Part shown: in pieces, positions 1-10,199 of the stretch | Numbering within the stretch: the first letter of the stretch is position 1 | Layout: each line of letters starts with the position of its first letter | Assembly (NCBI GenBank): GCA_050743625.1 | Contig: JBOGED010000607.1 | Location: 1-15,941 of the forward strand | DNA length: 15,941 nucleotides | Source of the DNA: JBOGED01 sp050743625 | Lineage (GTDB): Bacteria; Actinomycetota; Nitriliruptoria; Euzebyales; Egibacteraceae | Reading direction: 5' to 3' | Notes under the pieces: generated by a model | What the model saw: only the letters and a program-made list of their open reading frames with translations | Database searches by the model: none | What the model was told of the DNA's origin: nothing | Position numbers and translations under genes: made by a program

Positions 1-38
1 GAACCCGACGAAGCGAGACCCGAAGCGCCAAGGGACGC

Positions 39-4025
<3,987 letters not shown>

Positions 4026-4042
4026 TCGAGCTCCTACCGCCC

Positions 4043-7000
4043 CTAGCTACCGATTCCGAATTCGTCGCCGTACCGTTCGGGTCTACTCAGATCGATTCCT
4101 AGCTCCTCAGCGGCACGGAAGGCGTCTTCATCCTGTTCCCTGAACTCGATCTCCTGGCCTTCCGCTGATAGAACTTCGACGTTCAAGCACAGCGACTGCA
4201 TCTCTTTGATCAATACCTTGAACGATTCGGGGATACCGGGTTCAGGGATGTTTTCGCCCTTGACGATCGCCTCGTAGACCTTCACACGGCCGAGCACGTC
4301 GTCGCTCTTAACGGTGAGCAGCTCCTGTAGCGCATAGGCCGCGCCATAGGCCTCTAGAGCCCACACCTCCATCTCGCCGAAGCGCTGGCCACCGAACTGC
4401 GCTTTCCCACCCAACGGTTGCTGGGTGATCATCGAGTACGGTCCGGTCGAGCGCGCGTGGATCTTGTCGTCGACCAGGTGCAACAGCTTCAGGATGTACA
4501 TGTACCCGACGGTGATCGGCTGGTCGATCGGCTCGCCGGACCGGCCGTCGAAGACCACCGCCTTCCCCGTACCGTCGACGAGCCGGAGCCCGTCCCGGTT
4601 CGGCCGGGTGTTGGCGAGCAGGCTGGTCAGCTCGTCCTCGCGGCAACCATCGAAGACGGGCGTGGCCAGCTTCTTGCCGGATGGGTAGTTCCGCATGTCA
4701 TCGCCCCAACTCATCCGCTGGAACCACTCCGGCGATTCGTCGTAGGTCCAACCGTTTGCCGCCACCCATCCGAGGTGGGTCTCGAGCACCTGGCCGACGT
4801 TCATCCGGCTCGGCACGCCGAGCGGGTTCAAGACGACGTCGACCGGAGTGCCGTCCGCGAGGAACGGCATGTCCTCGATGGGCAGGATCTTTGAGATCAC
4901 CCCCTTGTTCCCGTGGCGCCCCGCGAGCTTGTCCCCGTCGGAGATCTTCCGCTTCTGGGCGACGTACACACGCACCAGCTCGTTCACGCCCGGCTGCATC
5001 TCGTCGCCCTCCTCGCGAGAGAACGTACGGACACCGATGACGCGGCCGTTCTCGCCGTGCGGGACCTTCAACGACGTGTCACGCACCTCGCGGGCCTTCT
5101 CACCGAAGATCGCGCGGAGCAGGCGCTCTTCGGGGGTCAGCTCAGTCTCACCTTTGGGGGTCACCTTCCCGACGAGCACGTCACCCGGAGCCACCTCCGC
5201 GCCGATCCGGATGATCCCGCGTTCGTCGAGGTTCGCGAGCACCTCCTCGGAGACGTTCGGGATGTCTCGGGTGATCTCCTCAGCGCCGAGCTTCGTATCG
5301 CGGGCGTCGACCTCATGCTCTTCGATGTGGATCGAGGTGAGGACATCTTCCTTCACCAAGCGCTCGGACAGGATGATCGCGTCCTCGAAGTTGAAGCCCT
5401 CCCATGACATGAACGCGACGAGCAGGTTCCGCCCGAGGGCCATCTCACCGTTATCGGTGCACGGACCGTCCGCGATGACCTGGCCGGCGGCGACCGCGTC
5501 GCCCTCGTCGATGATCGGCTTCTGGTTGTAGCAGGTGCCCTGGTTGGTGCGTTCGAACTTGTGGAGGAAGTGCTTCTCAAGCTTGCCGTCGTCGGTCTTG
5601 AGAATGATCCGGTCAGCGGCGACCTCGACGATCGTCCCGGCGCCGTCGGCCACGATGACATCGCCGGCATCACGGGCAGCCTTGCTCTCCAAGCCGGTAC
5701 CGACGTAGGGAGAGTCGCTGCGCAGCAGCGGCACGCTCTGGCGCTGCATGTTCGTGCCCATGAGGGCGCGGTTCGCGTCGTCGTGCTCAAGGAAGGGGAT
5801 CATCGCCGCGGCCACCGAGACAATCTGGCGTGGCGAGACGTCCATGTAGTCGACGTCGCCCGGCACGACCTCACGAGGCTCGCCGTTCTTCCCGACCCTG
5901 CAGAGGACGTACGGGTTGGCGTACCTGCCGTCGGGGTCCAGCGGCGCGTTCGCTTGAGCGATGACCTGCCGGTCCTCCTCGTCGGCGGTGAGGTAGTCGA
6001 TCTGGGTCGTCACGACTCCCTCGACGACCTTGCGGTACGGAGTCTCGATGAAACCGAACTCGTTGATCCGGGCGTAGGTCGCAAGCGACCCGATGAGGCC
6101 GATATTCGGGCCTTCAGGCGTCTCGATGGGGCACATCCTGCCGTAGTGGGAAGGATGGACGTCCCGGACCTCGAACCCCGCGCGCTCGCGTGAGAGGCCG
6201 CCCGGGCCGAGCGCCGACAGGCGCCGTTTGTGGGTCAAACCCGTCAATGGGTTCGTCTGGTCCATGAACTGCGACAGCTGAGACGCGCCGAAGAACTCCT
6301 TGATCGACGCGGCAACCGGGCGGATGTTGATCAGTGTCTGCGGCGTGATCGCCTCGACATCCTGGGTGGTCATGCGCTCGCGCACCACCCGCTCCATCCG
6401 CGACAGGCCGATCCGGACCTGGTTCTGGATCAGCTCGCCCACACTGCGCAGGCGCCTGTTCCCAAAGTGGTCGATGTCGTCGGTGTCGTACCCGGCGGCC
6501 CCCGTCGCGAGCTTGAGGAGGTAGGCCATGGTCGCGAGCACGTCTTCCTTGGTGAGGATGCTCGAGAACGACGGCGAGGAGGCCTCGCCGGGCTGATGCG
6601 CGTATCGGGCGAGATCGCTGCCGCTGGACGCGGCGTCGATCAGCCGCTGCGGCGTCGCGAGGTCGGTGAGCGGCTTCGCCTCGTCAGGTGAGCGCAGGCT
6701 CAAGCGGACGAGCTCTTCGCCCATCTTCTTGTTGACCTTGTAGCGCCCGACCTTCGCGAGGTCGTACCGCTTGTTGTTGAAGAACAGGTTGATCAGGAGC
6801 CCACCAGCCGACTCGGGCGTCGGCGGCTCCCCCGGGCGCAACTTGCGGTAGATGTCCTGCAGCGCGTCGCTCGGGGTAACGAGGCCGTCCTTCTCCAAGG
6901 TCTGCGCGATCGTCGCGTCGTGCTCGAAGAAGTCGAGGATCTCGGAGTCCATAACGGGGCTCTCGAGCACTTCACGCTCGGCGAGCACGTACTCACCAGC

Positions 7001-7654
7001 GGTCGTGTCGTACACAATGCCCTTCAACGCCCGGTAAAGCACCGTCAAATGCTGGCGGCGCTTGCGGTCAACGCGGACTCCCGCGAAGCCACGCTTGTCG
7101 ACCTCGAACTCGAGCCATGCTCCACGGGAGGGGATGATCTTGCACCCGAACACGTCCCGGCCGGTCACTTTGTCGATGGCCGCGTCGAAGTAGACACCAG
7201 GGGACCGGACAAGCTGGGACACGACGACGCGCTCGGTCCCGTTGATGATGAAGGTCCCGCCCCCAGTCATAATCGGGAAGTCTCCCATGAAGACGGTCTG
7301 TGACTTTATCTCCCCAGTTGTCCGATTGACAAACTCCGCGGTGACGAACAGCGGCGCGGAGTAGGTAAGGTCCTTCTCCTTGCACTCCTCCTGGGAGTAC
7401 TTCGGCTCCTCGAACCGGTGATCGGAGAACGACAGTGCCATCTGCCCCGTGAAGTCCTCGATCGGAGAGATCTCCTCGAAGACCTCGGTGAGCCCCCGCT
7501 CCTTCAACCAGCGGAAGGACTCGCGCTGGATCGCGACGAGGTCAAGCTGCTCTACGGGCAGCGGTTCGTAGATCTTGGCGAACGACAGCCGGTCGGGCCC
7601 AGGGGCGCCGACTGCGGCGGGGAAGGTGGCATCGCGAGTACGAAGCGTCGTCAA
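4043..7654 (-). CDS. rpoB: DNA-directed RNA polymerase subunit beta, TTG start
   Basis: Second-largest RNA polymerase subunit and the target of rifamycins. I choose the TTG at 7654, giving 1203 residues, because a GGAGGA Shine-Dalgarno lies just upstream and the protein then starts shortly before DRLSFAKIYEPL, where other actinobacterial RpoB proteins begin. The open frame runs on to 7873, but that extension has no family-like sequence. The rifampicin region is at 461-485 (SQFMDQTNPLTGLTHKRRLS), with the sensitive-type residues Asp465, His475 and Ser480; Thr467 replaces the usual Asn. It is followed by ERAGFEVRDVHPSHYGR and the late motif KLAGRHGNKGVISK. About 37 extra residues near 322-365 account for most of the length above the 1172 residues of the M. 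tuberculosis protein. The start overlaps a leader ORF stop (TTGA). rpoC follows after 17 nt. Confidence 0.97.
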   Translation of the reverse strand: MTTLRTRDATFPAAVGAPGPDRLSFAKIYEPLPVEQLDLVAIQRESFRWLKERGLTEVFEEISPIEDFTGQMALSFSDHRFEEPKYSQEECKEKDLTYSAPLFVTAEFVNRTTGEIKSQTVFMGDFPIMTGGGTFIINGTERVVVSQLVRSPGVYFDAAIDKVTGRDVFGCKIIPSRGAWLEFEVDKRGFAGVRVDRKRRQHLTVLYRALKGIVYDTTAGEYVLAEREVLESPVMDSEILDFFEHDATIAQTLEKDGLVTPSDALQDIYRKLRPGEPPTPESAGGLLINLFFNNKRYDLAKVGRYKVNKKMGEELVRLSLRSPDEAKPLTDLATPQRLIDAASSGSDLARYAHQPGEASSPSFSSILTKEDVLATMAYLLKLATGAAGYDTDDIDHFGNRRLRSVGELIQNQVRIGLSRMERVVRERMTTQDVEAITPQTLINIRPVAASIKEFFGASQLSQFMDQTNPLTGLTHKRRLSALGPGGLSRERAGFEVRDVHPSHYGRMCPIETPEGPNIGLIGSLATYARINEFGFIETPYRKVVEGVVTTQIDYLTADEEDRQVIAQANAPLDPDGRYANPYVLCRVGKNGEPREVVPGDVDYMDVSPRQIVSVAAAMIPFLEHDDANRALMGTNMQRQSVPLLRSDSPYVGTGLESKAARDAGDVIVADGAGTIVEVAADRIILKTDDGKLEKHFLHKFERTNQGTCYNQKPIIDEGDAVAAGQVIADGPCTDNGEMALGRNLLVAFMSWEGFNFEDAIILSERLVKEDVLTSIHIEEHEVDARDTKLGAEEITRDIPNVSEEVLANLDERGIIRIGAEVAPGDVLVGKVTPKGETELTPEERLLRAIFGEKAREVRDTSLKVPHGENGRVIGVRTFSREEGDEMQPGVNELVRVYVAQKRKISDGDKLAGRHGNKGVISKILPIEDMPFLADGTPVDVVLNPLGVPSRMNVGQVLETHLGWVAANGWTYDESPEWFQRMSWGDDMRNYPSGKKLATPVFDGCREDELTSLLANTRPNRDGLRLVDGTGKAVVFDGRSGEPIDQPITVGYMYILKLLHLVDDKIHARSTGPYSMITQQPLGGKAQFGGQRFGEMEVWALEAYGAAYALQELLTVKSDDVLGRVKVYEAIVKGENIPEPGIPESFKVLIKEMQSLCLNVEVLSAEGQEIEFREQDEDAFRAAEELGIDLSRPERYGDEFGIGS

Positions 7655-7740
7655 GAGTGACTCCTCCGCGGGTGAGGACGGTTCTGGAGCGCCCGCCGGC
7701 AGGGGCGATCCCGCAACAGGTACAGCCGGGAAGCGAACAT
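7651..7740 (-). CDS. possible 29-codon leader peptide upstream of rpoB
   Basis: A short ORF in the rpoB leader begins at ATG 7740 and ends at TGA 7651-7653. It encodes 29 residues, eight of them Arg, starting MFASRLYLLRDRPCRR. Its stop overlaps the rpoB TTG start by the tetranucleotide TTGA, an arrangement typical of translational coupling. A GGGAGG lies upstream, but only 2 nt before the ATG, which is closer than ideal. No family is recognised. It may be a real coupling or attenuating leader, or a chance ORF; the precise stop/start overlap is the main support. Confidence 0.35.
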   Translation of the reverse strand: MFASRLYLLRDRPCRRALQNRPHPRRSHS

Positions 7741-7819
7741 GGCCTCCCGGTTCAATGATGTTCGTGGGTGATCGTATATGGGCGCAGGGTAACGACCAGA
7801 GTTGGAAGCGTGGACAAGC

Positions 7820-7848
7820 AGTGTAGCCCGCGGCTACACCGCTTTCAA
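7820..7848 (-). promoter_or_regulatory. candidate rpoBC promoter overlapped by an inverted repeat
   Basis: On the minus strand a -35 box TTGAAA (7843-7848) and a -10 box TACACT (7820-7825) are separated by exactly 17 nt. Transcription would begin near 7812, leaving a leader of about 158 nt before the rpoB start. The spacer and most of the -10 box are covered by the perfect inverted repeat GTGTAGCC-N3-GGCTACAC (7821-7839), which looks like an operator for a dimeric regulator. It would let rpoBC be transcribed separately from rplJL. Confidence 0.6.
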
Positions 7849-7907
7849 CTCCCCGCAAAACGAACAGTGCCACCCGCTGGGCTGCTCGTCAAGAGGATGC
7901 CGACGAT

Positions 7908-7945
7908 CCGGGCTGAGGATTGCCGACCCACCCACCCCAGCCCGG
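7908..7945 (-). promoter_or_regulatory. hairpin with G-quadruplex motif after rplL
   Basis: The arms CCGGGCTG (7938-7945) and CAGCCCGG (7908-7915) are perfectly complementary over 8 bp and enclose a 22-nt loop. On the transcribed RNA sense the region 7927-7943 holds four G tracts, G3-CT-G4-T-G3-T-G3, which fits the standard quadruplex pattern with very short loops. One arm shares bases with the G tracts, so the two folds exclude each other. It begins about 24 nt past the rplL stop, where other bacteria have a partial attenuator or an RNase III site between rplL and rpoB. No T tract follows, so it is not a classic intrinsic terminator. Confidence 0.5.
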
Positions 7946-7969
7946 TACAGCAGACGCGAAACGGAAAAT

Positions 7970-8350
7970 TTACTGGAGCTCGACGCTTGCGCCGACAGCC
8001 TCGAGCTGCTCCTTGGCCTTGTCCGCGGTCTCCTTGTTGACGCCCTCCAAGACCGGCTTGGGCGCGTTGTCCACCAGGTCTTTCGCCTCTTTCAGGCCCA
8101 AGGTTGTCAGGGCGCGCACCTCTTTGATGACCTGGATCTTCTTCTCACCCGCGCCGGTCAGGACGACGTCGAACGAAGTCTTCTCCTCTACTTCCGGTGC
8201 CGCCTCACCCGGCGCCGCTGCGGCGACGGCCACGGGCGCGGCAGCGGTGACGTCAAACTCTTCCTCGAACCGCTTCACGAACTCACTCAGCTCGAGGAGG
8301 GTCATCTCCTTGAACGAGTCGATCAGCTCGTCGCTGCTCAGCTTTGCCAT
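7970..8350 (-). CDS. rplL: 50S ribosomal protein L7/L12
   Basis: Dimeric stalk protein that recruits and activates translational GTPases on the large subunit. The 126 residues match the family's usual length. Residues about 1-32 form the dimerisation and L10-binding domain (MAKLSSDELIDSFKEMTLLELSEF uses the usual pattern). An Ala/Pro/Gly/Glu-rich hinge spans roughly 36-56. The C-terminal domain, with FDVVLTGAGEKKIQVIKEVR and LGLKEAKDLVD, carries the GTPase-factor site. The ATG at 8350 has AAGGAG about 9 nt upstream. It lies 43 nt after rplJ, so L10 and L12, which form one complex, come from one mRNA. Confidence 0.98.
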   Translation of the reverse strand: MAKLSSDELIDSFKEMTLLELSEFVKRFEEEFDVTAAAPVAVAAAAPGEAAPEVEEKTSFDVVLTGAGEKKIQVIKEVRALTTLGLKEAKDLVDNAPKPVLEGVNKETADKAKEQLEAVGASVELQ

Positions 8351-8393
8351 GTGCTCTCGCTCCTTACTGTTCGGACTTCGGGATTACCAGGTG

Positions 8394-8924
8394 TCAGGCC
8401 GCCTCTGGCTCCTCGCGCTTCGCGATCAGCGCGGCGACCAGCCGTGCCATCTTGGTGAGATTCGCCTGGGCCAACCGGGCGGGGAGCGCAACTACGGCCT
8501 CGAACAGCCCCGCCAGCCGGGCGAGCAACTCCTCTCGCGAGGCCAGCTCAGCGAGGCGAAGCGTTTCCTCGGCTGACAGGACCACTCCCTCGAGGATTCC
8601 CCCCTTGAGGATCAAGGCCGGGTTTTGTCGGGAGAAGGCCCGTAGCACCTTCGCGGTCGCGACGGGGTCACCCGCGCAGAATGTGATCGCCGTCGGCCCG
8701 GCCAACACCTCGTCCGGCACGTCAAAGCCGGCCTGGAGGGTGGCGATGCGGACCAGCGTGTTCTTCGCGACCTTGTATTCGGCGTTCGTCTCACGCAGCT
8801 GCAATCTCAACGCCCGGAGATCCGTGACGGACAGGCCGCGGTAGTCGGTCAACAGCGTCGCTGTCGAGCTCTGCATCCGGTCGCGAACCTCGTCGACGAC
8901 AGCGACTTTCTCCGGTCGCGGCAT
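8394..8924 (-). CDS. rplJ: 50S ribosomal protein L10
   Basis: L10 anchors the L12 dimers to 23S rRNA and, in bacteria generally, represses its own operon by binding the mRNA leader. The 176-residue product begins MPRPEKVAVVDEVRDRM and contains the RNA-binding signature DYRGLSVTDLRALR and the segment EYKVAKNTLVRIA. The C-terminal helix that binds L12 dimers is Ala/Leu rich. I choose ATG 8924 because AGGAGG (8932-8937) stands 7 nt away; the frame is open further upstream, but only into the attenuator. The preceding leader holds a terminator/antiterminator pair, so expression is probably autoregulated. Confidence 0.97.
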   Translation of the reverse strand: MPRPEKVAVVDEVRDRMQSSTATLLTDYRGLSVTDLRALRLQLRETNAEYKVAKNTLVRIATLQAGFDVPDEVLAGPTAITFCAGDPVATAKVLRAFSRQNPALILKGGILEGVVLSAEETLRLAELASREELLARLAGLFEAVVALPARLAQANLTKMARLVAALIAKREEPEAA

Positions 8925-9074
8925 CAGCCATCCTCCTGATCCCAAGAAAAAACCTCCCGAAGACCACGGGAGGCGCACAGGCCCTGCAGAGGGCTCGTCA
9001 TCTCACCTACGCTGGGCGGCCCCGACGGGCACCTTCACCGCGCATACGCGCAGAACCAGCGGTCTTCGGCTTGA
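8925..9074 (-). promoter_or_regulatory. L10-type autoregulatory leader
   Basis: The transcribed leader of rplJ begins near 9074. Its 5' part has CCGAAGACC (9061-9069), which is exactly complementary over 9 nt to GGTCTTCGG (8957-8965) inside the terminator hairpin at the 3' end. Pairing of the two would close the long L10-leader stem and break the terminator, giving a two-state switch. Between them are further stems and GGTG/GAGATGA elements of the kind bound by L10. Identification with the Rfam L10 leader family is by position and layout, not by a model search. Confidence 0.75.
8944..8973 (-). terminator. attenuator terminator in the rplJ leader
   Basis: The stem CCTCCC (8968-8973) with GGGAGG (8953-8958) has a 9-nt loop and is followed at once by TTTTTTCTT. 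This is a complete intrinsic terminator placed only 7 nt before the rplJ Shine-Dalgarno. Its loop and 3' arm take part in the alternative long-range pairing with 9061-9069. Confidence 0.8.
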
Positions 9075-9080
9075 AAGGGG

Positions 9081-9109
9081 ATAGTAGATGCTCGCGGAGA
9101 TATGAGCAA
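9081..9109 (-). promoter_or_regulatory. candidate rplJL promoter
   Basis: TTGCTC (9104-9109) and TACTAT (9081-9086) are 17 nt apart on the minus strand. The predicted start, near 9074, lies just before the CCGAAGACC arm of the L10 leader, which is where a leader transcript should begin. The -35 box abuts the end of the preceding gene, and no terminator separates them. Confidence 0.55.
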
Positions 9110-9113
9110 CCTG

Positions 9114-10019
9114 CTAGTCGGCCCAACGCCGTGACAATAGTGCGCCGCGCACGGCCAGCACTCTCGCGCGGGTCGCATCGGGATGGCGTAGGTCAGCCTT
9201 CGTCAGATGGTCGACGTGGTAGCCCCGGCGCTTCAGTTCCTGGTCACGGGGCCGGTCTCGTGCTCTTCCGAGCTCGCTGTCGTGGTATTCCTCTCCGTCG
9301 TACTCCAGAATGTAGGAGCAGTCCCGCCACAGCAGGTCCACGCAAAGATGTGGAGCGATCCACACGTTGTATTCGGGCTCAGGTTGGAAACCGCGAAACA
9401 CATCGCGTAACCCGCGCTCGCCTTCGCTCCGCAACTGAAGCTCCCCCGAGCGGAGCAAGCGAAGAACTCGTGTTGCGCCCGGGTGCCGCCCCAGGACGCC
9501 GGCGCATCGCTCCAGACGAGTCGGGTCGAGAAGGTTGGCCCAACGCGCCGCGTCGATGGTGGTTCTCAAGCGTCTATCGTCAACGCTCCGGGCCATCTCA
9601 ACAACGGCGAGTGCGGGAGCCGTGATCCGCAAGCTGTCGCGGGTCGCCGCGAACTGACCAGGCGCGGGATCCGTGCGCACGGTGAAAGGTACCCGCTGAA
9701 CCTCGCGCCCTTCAGGGACGAGCACGACGGGTTGTGCGTCTGATGAGCAGCCCTTCACGCCGAGCAATCCCAGAACCACTTCGCCACTGAGTCGGGCTCT
9801 CGGTCGGCACCGCAGCTGACATGCCATTGGCCACTGCTCAACCGGCACGCCGCCACCGCGTATCCGATACGTCCCGCACAACACCGGCTCGAGGTTCTTT
9901 CGCCGCACATGCCCTGCGATTTCGCCATGCGAATGCCCACACTGCAATAGCTGAGGACGAGTGATGAGACCGTACTGCTGGGGCATCAAGCGGAGCGCCG
10001 CTTCACAGAGAAAGGCCAT
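9114..10019 (-). CDS. orphan AbiEi-like winged-helix and DUF559/Vsr-type nuclease-domain protein
   Basis: A 301-residue protein of a kind common in actinobacteria. Residues about 15-55 (GLITRPQLLQCGHSHGEIAG, then GTYRIRG) resemble the winged-helix N-terminus of AbiEi-type antitoxins. The C-terminal third resembles DUF559, a Vsr-like PD-(D/E)XK fold: Glu199/Glu201 in RSEGERGLR, Asp228 in VDLLW, Glu239 and Asp241 in ILEYDGEEYH, then a charged helix and GYHVDHL. All these acidic residues are kept, so the domain may be active. No AbiEii-like toxin partner is adjacent. A strong promoter sits so close that the ATG is about the first base of the mRNA, and there is no Shine-Dalgarno. It interrupts the usual run from rplA to rplJ and looks like an accessory gene. 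Its role (regulator, DNA repair or defence) cannot be told from sequence. Confidence 0.75.
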   Translation of the reverse strand: MAFLCEAALRLMPQQYGLITRPQLLQCGHSHGEIAGHVRRKNLEPVLCGTYRIRGGGVPVEQWPMACQLRCRPRARLSGEVVLGLLGVKGCSSDAQPVVLVPEGREVQRVPFTVRTDPAPGQFAATRDSLRITAPALAVVEMARSVDDRRLRTTIDAARWANLLDPTRLERCAGVLGRHPGATRVLRLLRSGELQLRSEGERGLRDVFRGFQPEPEYNVWIAPHLCVDLLWRDCSYILEYDGEEYHDSELGRARDRPRDQELKRRGYHVDHLTKADLRHPDATRARVLAVRGALLSRRWAD

Positions 10020-10026
10020 GCAGGGA

Positions 10027-10054
10027 ATTGTGAGGGTTTAACAAGGATTGTCAA
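10027..10054 (-). promoter_or_regulatory. promoter giving a leaderless mRNA
   Basis: A perfect -35 TTGACA (10049-10054) and the -10 CACAAT (10027-10032) are 16 nt apart. The ATG of the AbiEi/DUF559 gene starts 7 nt after the -10 box, so transcription should begin at or next to the A of the start codon. The bases before the ATG contain no Shine-Dalgarno. Confidence 0.65.
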
Positions 10055-10092
10055 TGACATAGAGCTAAGAGGTGTTGATAACTGTGCCGGCT

Positions 10093-10117
10093 AGTTTGCG
10101 CCTCAGCGCGCAAAACT
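10093..10117. repeat. inverted repeat between the AbiEi-type and methyltransferase genes
   Basis: On the plus strand AGTTTGCGC, a 6-nt loop and GCGCAAAACT can pair as nine base pairs with one bulged A. It lies about 40 nt upstream of the -35 box of the AbiEi/DUF559 gene. It shares the core GCGCAAA with the terminator hairpin 60 nt away. It could be a second terminator-like stem or a regulator site. Confidence 0.4.
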
Positions 10118-10164
10118 TGACCCCCAAGCTCCGGGGAAAGGCCAGCAGCGCAATGCTTCGGCCG

Positions 10165-10184
10165 AAAATGCGCGTAGGCGCGCA
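10165..10184 (-). terminator. terminator after the methyltransferase gene
   Basis: Minus-strand stem TGCGCG (10179-10184) with CGCGCA (10169-10174), loop CCTA, followed by TTTT (10165-10168). It lies 15 nt past the methyltransferase stop and would close the operon that starts at tRNA-Trp/secE. Confidence 0.6.
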
Positions 10185-10199
10185 AAAGCTGGTCTTCCC

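Larger units (their letters stand above)
7655..7969 (-). other. rplL-rpoB intergenic control region
   Basis: This 315-nt stretch separates rplL from rpoB. In transcription order it holds the hairpin/quadruplex motif, a weak promoter-like TTGACG (7887-7892) with a poor -10 match, the stronger TTGAAA/TACACT promoter with its inverted repeat, and the leader ORF ending in the rpoB start. I see no further gene in it. Confidence 0.7.

Noticed and set aside
1..38. Terminator after rpoC
   Set aside because: The 38 available bases show no convincing stem followed by a T tract.
7655..7873. Upstream extension of the rpoB frame to 7873
   Set aside because: It would run through the promoter, the inverted repeat and the leader; it has no family-like sequence, and the TTG with GGAGGA is a better start.
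7864..7892. Second promoter TTGACG/CACTGT before rpoB
   Set aside because: Spacing is 17 nt but the -10 box matches the consensus at only two positions, so I did not list it as a feature.
8929..8931. ATG overlapping the rplJ Shine-Dalgarno region
   Set aside because: It is out of the rplJ frame and lies directly next to AGGAGG with no spacing.
8925..8978. Longer rplJ start in frame at 8978
   Set aside because: This would translate the terminator hairpin; AGGAGG is placed 7 nt before ATG 8924.
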